A stretch of DNA of 64,000 bases from Panonychus citri (lineage: Eukaryota; Arthropoda; Arachnida; Trombidiformes; Tetranychidae), in the NCBI RefSeq assembly GCF_014898815.1, contig NW_026515543.1:1302001-1366000 (forward strand), read 5' to 3'. Of this stretch, positions 38,341-49,600 are shown piece after piece; position 1 is the stretch's first letter, and each line of letters begins with the position of its first letter. Both the position numbers and the translations under genes were made by a program. A model generated the notes under the pieces. That model searched no databases and was not told the DNA's origin. It worked only from the letters and a program-made list of their open reading frames with translations.

Positions 38341-39137
38341 ATGAGATCTTTACTATTTTCCTTAATTGTTTTCAGTATTATCTTAATGGTAATCGCTCAT
38401 CATCATCATCGGTGCAAGGAACACAGGAGACATAAGTGCTGTAAGAAAGAGGTTCATCATCACCATGAACACGAAGGTAAGTGAGGGTAAAAGGTTCAAA
38501 ATCGAAGTGAGGATTTTAATCATCTCTCAATGTGTCTTTTCTGTGTCTTTTTGTATTGTGCTCGTTATTTTTTTCAGGTAAAAAAGTTCACCATAAACAT
38601 AATCACGGTCATGGTCATAAGCATGGTCATCATCATCAGAATCATCATCATCACCATCACACAGGAGGTGGACATGGACATGGACATCATCATGACGATG
38701 ATCACGATGACCATCATGAACATAAGGCAGCTGATAGCCCGAAGCAAGATGATAGTAAGAAAACAACGGCAACCATAACAGGAACTCCCGACGGAAAAGG
38801 TCAAGTGGCAATCGTACTTCATGGTGCCCAAGCGGGGAAATTGTTACAATCTGTGTTAGACCAACAGAAAAAAGTTCCTAAAGAAACAAAAGAGCCAAAA
38901 GAACGTAAGTTCACATCAGCTCGTTCATCAGTTGCACCTCGAGAAAACGGTTACGCTGAACTCGCTCGATCAGGTCAAATGGGACAGTACGGTGGAATGG
39001 GCGGAGGAATGGCCAGTCCAATGTTCGGCGGTCGAATGGGAATGGGAATGGGAATGCCCATGGGTGGTGCGATGGGAGGAATGGGAATGCCGATGGGGGG
39101 AATGGGCGGAATGGGTGGAATGGCCCCAATGTACTAA
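38341..39137 (+). CDS. Secreted His-rich / Gly-Met-rich protein
   Basis: Exons 38341-38476 and 38578-39137; 696 nt, 231 aa. Residues 1-19 (MRSLLFSLIVFSIILMVIA) form a clear signal peptide. Next comes a short Cys/His/basic segment (HRCKEHRRHKCCKK), then about 55 residues dominated by His with Gly, Asp and Lys. A linker of ordinary composition (about 105-165) contains GQVAIVLHGAQAGKLLQSV. The last 50 residues are Gly/Met repeats (GMGMGMPMGG type). His-rich plus Met-rich segments could bind Zn, Ni or Cu; a structural extracellular role (silk, cuticle or salivary coat) is equally possible. No family recognised. TATA box upstream and AATAAA at 39291-39296 define a compact gene. Both exon junctions are phase 1. 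Confidence 0.85.
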
Positions 39138-42100
39138 TCAATCGTCCCTCGAATTCATAATCACTAATTTATCAAAAAATCCTCAACCAAATTTACTGAG
39201 TAAATTCAATCCTTGTAAATTATAATAATCTTCGTACACTTCACCCAATATTTATTACTCCATCAATCAAATCATCGTAATTAGTATCTAAATAAAAAAG
39301 AAATTCAAATTGAATCAATTTTCTCATCATTTGATTAACAACAAAAACAACAACAATAATCAAGATGAGGAATAAAAATATTGATTAACAAAAAGTAATA
39401 TCACTTTACCAGAAATAGTTTCCAATTAAATTGTCATTCATTTTTCTCTCTTGGTTAACTTTCCATAACCACACACAGCAATCAAGAAAATGACAATATA
39501 CCAGAAAATAGTAATTAAATGGTTAGATGGACACAAAAGTAACACCAACAATTAACCAACAATCAAGTAAAATCTATTGTCCATTTGAAAAAAAAGTTAA
39601 TATCGAAGAAGCAAAAAAAAAGTAAATCAACTCATTGAAATACTCACCACAATACCAATTATATTAAGCGAAACATAATCAAATTTACCGGTTAACCACA
39701 ATTAATTATAATCATATAACTAATTTCACAATTAGATGAATGTTAAATTAACTATTAATAAATTAACCAAAAAAAAAAGGTGAGATTGGTTAATATTATT
39801 AAAAACCATTTCCACATTGAAAGTATTGACTTTTAACACCAACGTACAAATAAATTTAATTGTGATCTATTGATTGTTAACCATTATTACAATCGCCGCC
39901 ACCGCTAATTCAATTTAAATTAGGTTATCAAATAATACAAAACACCTTTACCAATTATCATAACAATTAAGTTGTTTAAAGAATCAGCAATTACACAATT
40001 TAATCAACAACAACAGAAAAAGGGTAAGTTGATTGTCCTTTTTTGGATTAACAAATTTAGTTAATTGTTACTCTTTGATTGATCTCATTTCCAACTAAAT
40101 AGACACACCGGTAGTTTAATTGTTATTCAGTATGGAAATTTAAATTAACACCATCACTAAATTGTCACATCTTCTTTTTCCTTAATTGTTGGTTAATAAT
40201 TTCAATTGATAACAAAAGAAAAAGAGAAACAATTAATTTCTATCCCCTTAATTGTTACGATAGAATCTCAATTTTAACTCATTTACTTTTCGTCTCTTTC
40301 AGAGATCAGTTGATTTTTCCTTCTCTCTCTCTCTCTCTCTAAACCAACAATTTAATTTAATTTAATCTAATTTTGTGTCTTAATTACAATCAAGATTCCC
40401 TTAATTCTGTGACCAACCCAATGTAAGTAATTAATTGATCTTAAACTTAACCAATTGTCACTTGAAATGAGAAACAACCAAACAAAAGTTTTAAGATCCA
40501 ATGTTAGCCCAAATTGAGCTTTGACAATTAGTTAATCACCATAATCTAATACCATTGTCTTAAGGGAAGGGTAATCTTAATAATCTGACCTTTGTGACCT
40601 TAAAGTGACACACCTTATGAGCTTTGTCATCGCCATTTTGGTTTACACCTTTGTCTCTGTTCAATGTTGAATTAAGTTTCTTTCATCATCATCATCATAT
40701 TAACTTTCTAACAATTAAACTAATTGTTATATAATTTAGTAATTCAGTTTCACCCAATTTTAACCTGTTACCTTTATTGATTTGACCTAAAATTTGGTCA
40801 ACAATCAGTTGGTCATTTTCATAATAATTCATCTTGAAATTTCAATTTCTTTTCTCAACTTTCTATTATCAACTTTCTCATTACATCTTTCACTCTCTCA
40901 ATTTGAATTAGAACAGGTAAGTTGTTACCTTTTCCAAGGTACAAGAAGAAGAAAAAAAATTGGTATATTTATATCAATGAATAATGGTAATAATCAAAAA
41001 CGTGATGGACTATCAATCAAGGATGACCTGATCATCAACAATAAGAGGGAGAGAGAAGTAAAAAAAAACCATCAACACACTGACCCTTACCTGTTGTTAT
41101 CATTTCTCTATCATTCAGTCAACCATTCACCTTCATCATTAGCATCATTTGATTAGCCAGTGACCAAACCACAACCAACAAAAAAAAAGTAACTTGACCA
41201 TCAAAAACTGTTCATCTCTTTGCTGAAGTAAAGTGAAAGATTGATACAGAAAAATAAACTGACCATCAATTCATTTTTTTTCTCAATCTTCAACTGAATA
41301 TAATATATTATTATTATTATATTTTCTACTTGACCATTTGATTACTCAACTATTATCATTTTCATTTTCACTGCAACAACAACAACAACAACAACAACAG
41401 CATCTCCATCATGATGGTGAGAGTGGTGATTATCATTGGATAGCGTTTTTTTCTTGCTGATCGGTTCATCGATAATCAATAAATTGGTAATTATTTATAC
41501 CTTTTGTTCATGATGGTTATCAATTTTTTCACCTTTAACTGATTATTTCATATTCTTTTTCTCATCTTGAAACCAGTTCTTTTCCAAATTACCATCAACA
41601 TCTCAAACCAAATCAACAAATTGTTCATTCAAAAAGTTTTCTCATTCATTTTTATTCAAACTCTTTTCTCTTAACAATTTTCATCTTCAATCTAATTACA
41701 AGTAATTCCTCATTTATTTCCGATTAAACTGTTTCCTCTTTCATCAGTATCAATTTCCCATCAAAAGTGATTAAATTTTAATTCGATTCCTCTTCAAATT
41801 GTGCTTTTAATAATCTCTCCTTCTCTCTACAGTTGATTAATAATCGAAAAATAATCATCTCATCTCATTAGAACCTCACCTCATACCAACATCATTCAAA
41901 TTCTCATCATTTCAATTAACTTGCAATCGGTTAACTGAAATAAGAGAAAACAAAAAAGTTAATCAACAATATCGATAAACTTTTGATAACATTAACCAGT
42001 GAAACTTTGATCATCATCAGCAATCAGTAATCATCATGAGTGTCAACATGATGATGAGATGAAAAAAAAATCAAACGGATCACATCATTGAAGTTTCCAT

Positions 42101-42772
42101 TACAATCAAGAAATAATCAATTGTTATTTCATTGTCCAGTCTATTGAATCGTAAACATTACAAAGTTTTTTTTTTCTTTTCTCCATCTTCTTGATTCTGT
42201 GAGTCTGTTGAATTTTTTTTCTCTCTCATCTCTTATTTGTGATTCTATTCTTGATTCATCATCGTCATCATCTGATTTTTACCTTTTGTTGCTACAAGAA
42301 ATTGATACTGATCATTTGAGTATCGGTGAAATAGGAAGAGTTTCAAAATGAGAAATAGAACTCAGTAGATAAGTTCTATCTTTTTCTTTTTCTTTTTTTT
42401 TCTTTTTCTATTCTTCATAAAGTTCTGGCATTGACCTTTACAACATTCAGTTCTTGGCATCTTCTCAATATATCAATTCGTTTATCATCATTATCATCAT
42501 TTCCTCTTCTATTACCGCATCACTTTAACTGTTATTTTTCCGTCTATTTCCTCATCTTCAACCGTTGATTAACTAATGACCAGTAATCAAATATCTTCAT
42601 CAGTGTTCAAATCAATTTTGTGATACTTTAATTATTATCGACAATATTTATTCATATTCATCATTATCATGTAATTTTGTGATTAATTCAAATCATTCAT
42701 ACAATTTACAAATGGATTAACCAGATTAACCACAATCAACCAAAACTTCAAAACTAATCAACACAAAAAACT
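39138..42772. other. Upstream region and probable 5' UTR exons of the M6 gene
   Basis: 3.6 kb with no convincing coding exon. Several strong donors on plus (CCAAT/GTAAGTAA near 40421-40430, GAACAG/GTAAGTT near 40914-40922) suggest alternative untranslated first exons for the M6 gene. Low-complexity words include CT near 40324-40341, CAA repeats near 41373-41399 and CAT runs. A 120-codon open stretch at 40794-41156 crosses one of these donors and looks like leader, not protein. Confidence 0.5.
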
Positions 42773-44500
42773 ATGATCAGATCAAAAAGACATCAGAATA
42801 TGAATCCAGGTAACTAATTAATTTTTCTAATTTAATTTTCTCAATAACATAACAATCAATAAATTGATCTCTTAATTTCTAAATCCCTAATCAAATGATT
42901 TATTGATTATCATTTATATTAGATTCTAATAATAATATTTCCTAATATATTTTGATTTATCCTAATCACTTGATACGGATTATGAATTTAACTTTTTCTT
43001 TACCAACAATTAATAATGATAATATATAAAATGATGGACTGATAATCATTTAATTATAAACATGATTCGAGTTGGTGATTAACTGAAATTTTGTTTACAT
43101 CGTTTCCATTATTTTGAATGTAAAAAGTGTATCCAAAAGTAACAACAATTAAGCTTTACAATTAAAAACCAAACCCATTGAATGTCATTAGGCTGGAAAT
43201 CATTTATTCATTTAATTTATGGGTTTGTTGTTAGTTAACATCAAATTCAGTTCCTAAACAGTCATTACAATTTAGATTATAATCAAACCTTAATCACTTG
43301 GTTAGTTAATAATTGCCCTTATTTTTGGGTATAAATTGAATATTTTACCATGAAAAACAAATTCCTAACCATTGTTCATGATTTGTATTCCAACATAAAT
43401 AATAATCTTCAATTGTTTACATGATATTATTTATTTTTTGTTCCACCATTTTGATTGTATTTAATTTTCTAATGTTGTTATTATTTGATTACCTGTTCAG
43501 TTCTTTACAGGTCATGTTTTCTTCGGCTTCCCTATGCGTCCATTTTGGCCACGCTCATCGCCATTTGTGGACTGGTCATCGCTATGGTCTCATTAGGACA
43601 ATCGACCATGATAACAGATCGATTGTTGAATGAACTTCTCCACAGGAAACATATATGGTATTGGAATCTTTATTTTTTTTTCTTCAATCAAAATTGTTCA
43701 ATGAATGTTATGGTCTAATGATCTTTCCAATATTCTGATCGATGAAATTGATTCTCAGCTTGAAATTGAAGCTTTAATTAAATTTGATTCTCTCTCTCTC
43801 TCTCATTAGGTATCAGGAAGCTCAATGGATTTACTCATCATTTTCAATTCTCATTTCAATCACTATTCTTATTAATTTACTGATCGGTTGTATGACCACT
43901 GGTCGTCGGATAACTCGATATGGTTCGGTCAGTTCTTGTGGATTCTGTGGAAAGTTAACAACAATTCTGTTGAAAATGATCTTCGGACTCAATTATGTTC
44001 TATTCTTGACCATTTTTATCTTAACTTTACTTGGGTCAGTTGCTTTGTTTTCCTGTTATATTATGTCTCGTTTATGTAACGATGGGTTAGCTTATTCATC
44101 TGATTCAATTTCATCATCACCAATCACATCATTCTCATCATCAACTCCACCAACTACCAATAATATTGCTGAAGTTGAAACAGCTGATACAACACAATCA
44201 TTGAATCTTAAAATGCTTGGACCTTTATTAGCAGTTCGAGCCAACGAAACGTCATTATTACTTTTTAAAGGACATCGATTGAAAAAATTATGTATCGATT
44301 ATATTTCCTCACTCTATCTTTACCTGATTCTTACCTTTACCGGTTTCCTGTTACTTACCTGGGGATTTATCAATTTTTTAATCAATCTAAGTGTTAATAT
44401 GGCTCGAATAACAACCCGACGTAAATGTGCTGAATTAATTTATATCAATAGTCCAGAGATGGCAAATTTTGTCAAGAATATCAACAAAGGAAGATTTTAA
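42773..44500 (+). CDS. M6: Neuronal membrane glycoprotein M6 / proteolipid (PLP) family
   Basis: Exons 42773-42809, 43501-43657 and 43810-44500; 885 nt, 294 aa. The tiny first exon encodes 12 residues plus one base. Exon 2 was joined at the TTCAG acceptor ending at 43500 because this alone gives the family frame RSCFLRLPYASILATLIA. Four membrane spans are visible: residues about 21-42, 72-94, 120-146 and 235-262. They show the PLP/M6 pattern of Cys next to span 1, SCGFCGKL and GLNYVLFL before span 3, and a long second extracellular loop (Ser/Thr-rich) with Cys residues. The family forms tetraspan proteolipids at cell contacts and tricellular junctions and in neurons. Subfamily naming is by resemblance. 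AATAAA at 44745-44750 may end the transcript. Confidence 0.82.
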
Positions 44501-44847
44501 TCAGTCAATCAATTTGATTAAAATCGGATTAGGATCACGATTTCCAATGATAATTATGATTCCATGACACTAATCATGAGAATTGAACTGATTGTTTTAT
44601 TTAAAAGAAAATCTATTTTTCTAATATATCATATTGATCTTAATTTTTTGTTTCGATAACAATTAAAGGTTTTACAATTAATTTTATTCCAAGAGAAAGA
44701 TTCAATCTTATTATTTAATTATAAATGAATTATTATTGATGGAGAATAAAATTTTTGTACAATTAACAGGATTGAAGATTTGAACGATTCAATGTGATGA
44801 GAGATTAAGAGATAATCTGGATTAAGATTAGGGATTCTCTTTTTTTG
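44501..44847. other. Convergent 3' spacer
   Basis: 347 bp between the stop of the M6 gene and the stop of the minus-strand secreted gene; it must hold both 3' UTRs. AATAAA on plus at 44745-44750. Confidence 0.6.
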
Positions 44848-45321
44848 TTAACCTCTTCCAAAACCAAGAATAAAATCAAGGCCAATCTCAACTAATGCAT
44901 GGAAAATGGCCTCACCCAATCGTCCGAGAAAAAGGTCAAATGAATGTATGAAAGCCCTCGAAGGGTCAACTCTCATTTCAGTGAAAAATGATCTTATCTT
45001 ACCGAAAAAACCTCTCTCACGATGACCACTTTGACCGAGTGTTGGAATCCAATATAAATCGGGTGACAGTGATCCAGATAAAGGTAATTGGGTGCTAATT
45101 GGTGAGGGGTGAAGGGTCATCGGTAGACTTGATGTCAATAACTGTGAATGAAGATGAGGAACATGTTGACCAATTCTTGCGAAACCAGGATTTACTGATG
45201 ATGTTAGATTAGCTGGTGGATATTTAATTGAATTGTAAGGTAACAATTTACCTGAGACACTATTGATTAACACGATAAGAGTAATTAGATTAATCCATGA
45301 TGATACTAATGGTGAATTCAT
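44848..45321 (-). CDS. Secreted orphan protein, 157 aa
   Basis: Single exon. Residues 1-24 (MNSPLVSSWINLITLIVLIN then SVSG) form a signal peptide. The middle is Ser/Pro/Leu-rich with one potential N-glycosylation site (NLT). The C-terminal half looks folded: HRERGFFGKIRSFFTEM then an amphipathic helix-rich end (LFLGRLGEAIFHALVEIGLD) finishing GFGRG. No Cys in the mature part. A weak TATA-like word (TTTAAAAG on minus, 45441-45448) lies about 120 bp upstream of the ATG. Not recognised; coding status rests on signal peptide, length and non-random composition. Confidence 0.65.
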   Translation of the reverse strand: MNSPLVSSWINLITLIVLINSVSGKLLPYNSIKYPPANLTSSVNPGFARIGQHVPHLHSQLLTSSLPMTLHPSPISTQLPLSGSLSPDLYWIPTLGQSGHRERGFFGKIRSFFTEMRVDPSRAFIHSFDLFLGRLGEAIFHALVEIGLDFILGFGRG

Positions 45322-46617
45322 GATGAAACAAATTTAACTTTAATCCCAAGCTAATTATCACTAATATTTGACATTCGATGATGATTTAGATTGAACACTT
45401 ATTCGAAGTGATTTAATCACAATCAACTGATGAAGATTCACTTTTAAAGTGAAAATCGGGAGAAAGAGAGAAATAAATTAAAATAGAAAAGGATTAACAC
45501 CTTTTAATCACCTTAATTGTTAATCTGATTCTCTATTAGCATCAACCATCCATGGTTAATGTTAACTTTTATCCTCTTGTTCAATATCAACCTCATTAAG
45601 CTGATATTCAGTTAAGAGATGATGTTGATGATGATGATGATGATGATTAAGATGATCTGACATTATTGTTACACTTGAAGATGAATAAACAATTAACTGT
45701 AATCAAGCAAATTTAGTTAAGGTGAGAAAAAGTGAAAAGATGATTTTGATTGCAAACAATTAGTAGACATTGGAGTCTACTGTTTATCATTAATAGGCCA
45801 TAAACTGAATTAAAACATCAATTATGGTGATGATGGTGATGATTAAATTGCTGTTTGAATGGAAACAATTTGTTAATTGTAATCACAAAGAGAAACATTC
45901 AAATTCATGTAACCAGTAAATCTGATGTTTGTTTGTCTCTTGTACTTTTAACGATTTAGTTAATTGTTAAGAAAGAAAAAGTAATCAATTTTTAAATTGG
46001 ACGATAATTAATAAATTGTTAACCTTTCTATTTCCATCTAATTTTAATCACTCATCACAATTAAGGTCGATTGTAATAATAATAATTAACTGAGACTAAC
46101 GATTGATTCAAACTTTCACTTTATCTCCTGATAATCAACTGGTTATTGACCAATTTTAAAGGTGAAAAAAAAAGGTTAAGCAATTAACTAATCTTGTTTC
46201 ATAAATATCATAACAATTAAGTTTATCTAATTAAATTAAACTTTGATTACGATTAAGAGTAACAAGTGAAATTGGCAAATTAATTAAACATTAAATTAGA
46301 ATTAAAAGGAGAAAAATTTCCTAATTACGATTTGATTGTTTAAGGAGAAAAAAATTGAATCAATTAATTGAACAAGTCGAGAAGAAAAAATATCAATCGG
46401 TTTAATTGTTACAATTAATCAACGAATTGTAAATCAGTTAAACTTTTTCATTTTCCCTCTCGAATGTCACGTGACTTGAATGTTTACATTTTCTGTTTAT
46501 GTTTTTCCTCAACGTGGTAAAATCATTTTTCTGGTCATTTAATTGTTTTAATTTAGTTTTCATTTTTTTTCTTTAATGGTTTTGATTTAATTGTGACATT
46601 TTCTAATTAACGTAACA
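45322..46617. promoter_or_regulatory. Divergent spacer between secreted orphan and POLR1E
   Basis: 1.3 kb head-to-head spacer. It holds a GAT-repeat stretch near 45620-45648 and a perfect palindromic E-box at 46466-46475 (listed separately). No coding exon seen. Confidence 0.5.
46466..46475. promoter_or_regulatory. Palindromic CACGTG E-box upstream of POLR1E
   Basis: GTCACGTGAC, a ten-base perfect palindrome 143 bp upstream of the POLR1E start codon. It matches canonical Myc/Max, USF or TFE-type E-boxes. RNA polymerase I genes are classical Myc targets in animals; occupancy here is inferred. Confidence 0.5.
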
Positions 46618-47909
46618 ATGGAGAATGGTCATTCGAAAAAGTCATTAACTGTTACCATTGAATATAAACCGAATGAGAATCCTGTTTATATAACTGATTG
46701 GTCTTCAAATGGTATACCAATTAAGGAAAATAAATTAGAGATTTCAATTGATCCTGAAGCCGGTGGTACATATAGATTAGATTGTCGTGATCAATTAACT
46801 GATATCAAATATGTGGGTCAACAATTTATTCCTAAATATGAGAAATACATGGTTCTTGTGGTGGAAGGTAAGAGAATTTTTTTTTCTTCTTTTTTTTTAT
46901 ATTTTGTTCAATTCTATTCTCTTTAACCAATATTTTTCTATTCTATTATTTTTTTCTTCTTATTCTTTGTTAATTTTTTATTTTAGATGATAAGGCAACT
47001 CTTAAACCGTGTAACTATTTTCGTATGAAACCAAAATTAGAATTACCCGATCGAACTTCTGGAAAAATAGCATCACTCTCATATTCTGAACAAATGGATG
47101 AAATAAACGAGAAATTTGGTTCAAAAAAATCGATCCGCCGTATCGATGAAAGGAAAAAGAATGCCATAGCTTATGGTACTGAAGAATATCAAGATATGAA
47201 AGAAAAAGCTAAAGAATTGACTCCACATTCGAGTTCAACCAATGTTACCGATGGAACGGATAAAAAAAGCGATAGTACCAATTACGAAGATCCTTTTCTT
47301 ATGCCTCCTCGAAATGGTTCCGCTACCAGTGTGGATAAAGTTTATAATCTAAATGATATTATGCCCCAAAGTTTAATCGAAAGTATGAAACTTTTCTACG
47401 ATTTTAACGATATAAAGCCGTTCATTGAATCTCCATTGGTTCAACATTTTGCCACAAAAGCAAAGGAAGACACGGAAAAGGGCAGTTGCCTCTTCTTGGA
47501 TTCGTTAATCAAATTTAAGCGACTCAAACCAACCGAAATTGGTAAAGTTGAAAACAATGGTATCGATGGTGTTAAATGTAACAATCTTGTCTCAACGATT
47601 GTCCAAAATTATTCAATCTCAACAATACGACTTGGTAAACCGAGACGAACCCTTGACGAAAAGTGTAAAGACAAGATTATCCTTCATAGTATCATTTTAA
47701 GTGTAATGTTAAACAATTATCGACCTCTACTAATTAGTGCATTGGCTCAAGCATTTCAAACGTCAGTAATTAAGATTAAAAAGTTTGGTAACATTGTTGG
47801 TTGTCATGTAGAAATGAATTCAACCAAAACTGAGCGACTTTTAGTTCTTAGGATTCCCTTATATTCAATGGAAAATGAACTTAAATTTAAACGACGAAAA
47901 GTCCGATAA
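46618..47909 (+). CDS. POLR1E: DNA-directed RNA polymerase I subunit RPA49 (PAF53)
   Basis: Exons 46618-46867 and 46987-47909; 1173 nt, 390 aa. The N-terminal dimerisation domain contains GGTYRLDCRDQLTDIKYVGQ and KYMVLVVE. The linker holds YSEQMDEINEKFGSKKSIR, typical of A49. The C-terminal tandem-winged-helix part starts near MPQSLIESMKLFYD and includes FLDSLIKFKRLK, DKIILHSIILSVMLNNYR and ISALAQAFQTSVIKI. RPA49 with RPA34 forms the TFIIF/TFIIE-like module of nucleolar RNA polymerase I and supports initiation and elongation on rDNA. The C-terminus is basic (KFKRRKVR). A CACGTG palindrome lies in the promoter region. Confidence 0.92.
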
Positions 47910-48290
47910 ACAATAATAACAATTAATTCTGTAATTTATATAATCAAAGTGTAAACAAATTTCCATCTCCAAAGTAAAACTATTAATTATAATCGAAAGG
48001 GGCAAGTTCGATTGTCCATTTTTCGATTCTTTGATTTTTCAGATTAAAAAAAAGGGGAAAAAACAATTTCATATTTAAAGAGAAAGACAATTAATTAATT
48101 TAACTTGTTTAATTTGGAATATAATATGTTACAGATTCAGAATTGAGAATTGTAATATAAAAAATCATGATTATATGAGATGGATTCCATGGAGGAAACG
48201 GAGAAGGAGGGATAATTGAGAGAGAGAGAGAGAGTAAAAAATTGGTTATTTAAACTGATCAACAGAATTTAATTTGGAATCAGCTGAGGA
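47910..48290. other. Convergent 3' spacer with a GA tract
   Basis: 381 bp between POLR1E and the small secreted-peptide gene. Contains a short GA run near 48219-48233; otherwise featureless 3' UTR sequence. Confidence 0.6.
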
Positions 48291-48509
48291 TTACCAGCCT
48301 CCCCAGCCCCATGAGTCCCATGAATCGTGTTCGCATCCACAATGATCTTTGATGATGATATTTTCACCTTTTCCTTTCTTGCCTGAGGATAAGATTGTTG
48401 ATCCACATTTACCTTGGAGGACAATATTGTCACCTTTTCCACCGGCTTCAACGTTAATTGAAACACTTAAGAGGACGATAAGGATAACACAAATTAATTT
48501 ACTGTTCAT
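48291..48509 (-). CDS. Small secreted repeat peptide, 72 aa
   Basis: Minus-strand single coding exon from Met at 48509, which begins a clean signal peptide (MNSKLICVILIVLLSVSINV, cleavage after EA). An upstream in-frame Met at 48545 would precede the signal with polar residues and is disfavoured. The mature part of about 50 aa has two degenerate copies of one unit, KGDNIVLQGKCG and KGENIIIKDHCG, linked by a Gly/Lys/Ser segment. It ends with a Trp/Gly/Asp-rich tail (DSWDSWGWGGW). Three Cys remain in the mature chain, an odd number, hinting at dimerisation or a free thiol. A 99-bp leader intron (48553-48651) and a TATA box upstream give a complete small gene. No family recognised. Confidence 0.78.
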   Translation of the reverse strand: MNSKLICVILIVLLSVSINVEAGGKGDNIVLQGKCGSTILSSGKKGKGENIIIKDHCGCEHDSWDSWGWGGW

Positions 48510-48552
48510 TTTGATTGTTGATGATGGATAATCACAAGGAGACAATTTGAAA

Positions 48553-48651
48553 CTGAAAAAAGAGAAACAATCGAATAAAAGAAAATTAAATTATTATATT
48601 TTTCGATAATAAAAACACTTTGGAAATGTTTCATTCGTTTTCTAAACTTAC
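48553..48651 (-). other. 5' UTR intron of the small secreted-peptide gene
   Basis: Minus-strand donor CAACAG/GTAAGT at 48651 and acceptor TTTTTCAG ending at 48553. Confidence 0.65.
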
Positions 48652-48718
48652 CTGTTGGTTGTTGTTGTTGTTAGTTGATGTTGATTGGAACTGATGATTG
48701 ACAGAGGATTTGGATTCT

Positions 48719-48726
48719 CTTATATA
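48719..48726 (-). promoter_or_regulatory. TATA box of the small secreted-peptide gene
   Basis: TATATAAG on the minus strand, the same octamer as at the His-rich gene, about 65 bp upstream of the leader intron donor. Confidence 0.65.
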
Positions 48727-49600
48727 TCATTTTCCCTCCCAATCAACGGGCTTAATTGTGAAAACAATTGTAACTAATCAACAGGTTCAACCTTTTTCAC
48801 TGCGTGTTAACCCCTTTCCCTTTCGTCTTCATTATAATCCAACTGATGATATAATTACGTGATTATTAGATGATAATTTAATTTTCTAAAGAGAGGGAGA
48901 AAGAAAAACGAAATCAACAACAATTAAGGAGACAAAATTTGTTACATTAATGAAAGAAATAAATATATAAGCAAAACAAAAGATATCGAGGTTAAGTCAA
49001 ACAAAAAGAATCGGAAATCAATATATTAACATGAAGACAGAGAGAGAGAGAGAAATATTGTTCATAATCAGGTAATTACTTATTGATGACAGTAATAGAT
49101 TTTAATTTATTAGTTTGAGTAATTTACTGTTAATTTTTTTAACGGGAAAAATCAGGAAGCAAGGAAGATATAGAGTTCAAAGTGACTCACTTAATTGGAT
49201 GTAAATTGAATTTACACCCAATCAATGTGATAAAGGTTATAGATTAAGTTTAACTACCTGTTGACAATCAAGAGAAAAGTCTCCCAACAATTAGTCCTGG
49301 TTGAAGGCTCCAAATCAATGGTTAATTTAGTTGAACGTAATAATTTATGATCCATTTTTAATAACAAAGAGATTCCAATCAGAGGATTAAACCGATGACA
49401 CTCACAGGAGAAGATCAATATTAGGAGATTAAGGTAATTACGTAGATGTTTTTTAAGAGAAAAAAGAATTTACTTTTACATTCTTTCCTTTGAAAACCGC
49501 TGGTAATTAATTGTAATTAATTTTAGTGCAATTAATTACAATTAAAACGATGATATTGTAAAGAGAAACAAAAAGAAAACATTAATTGAAGCGAATTTAA
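48727..49600. other. Spacer between the small peptide gene and the duplicated module
   Basis: About 870 bp of AT-rich DNA with GA words near 48890-48900 and 49038-49052. No gene or homology to the flank of the other copy of the duplicated module. Confidence 0.5.

Noticed and set aside
38527..38831. Minus-strand and other-frame open reading frames over the His-rich exon
   Set aside because: Mirror frames of a CAT/CAC-rich coding exon; the plus-strand frame has signal peptide, splice sites and TATA support.
40794..41156. 120-codon frame upstream of the M6 gene
   Set aside because: Contains a strong GTAAGT donor in its middle and low-complexity composition; better explained as untranslated leader sequence.
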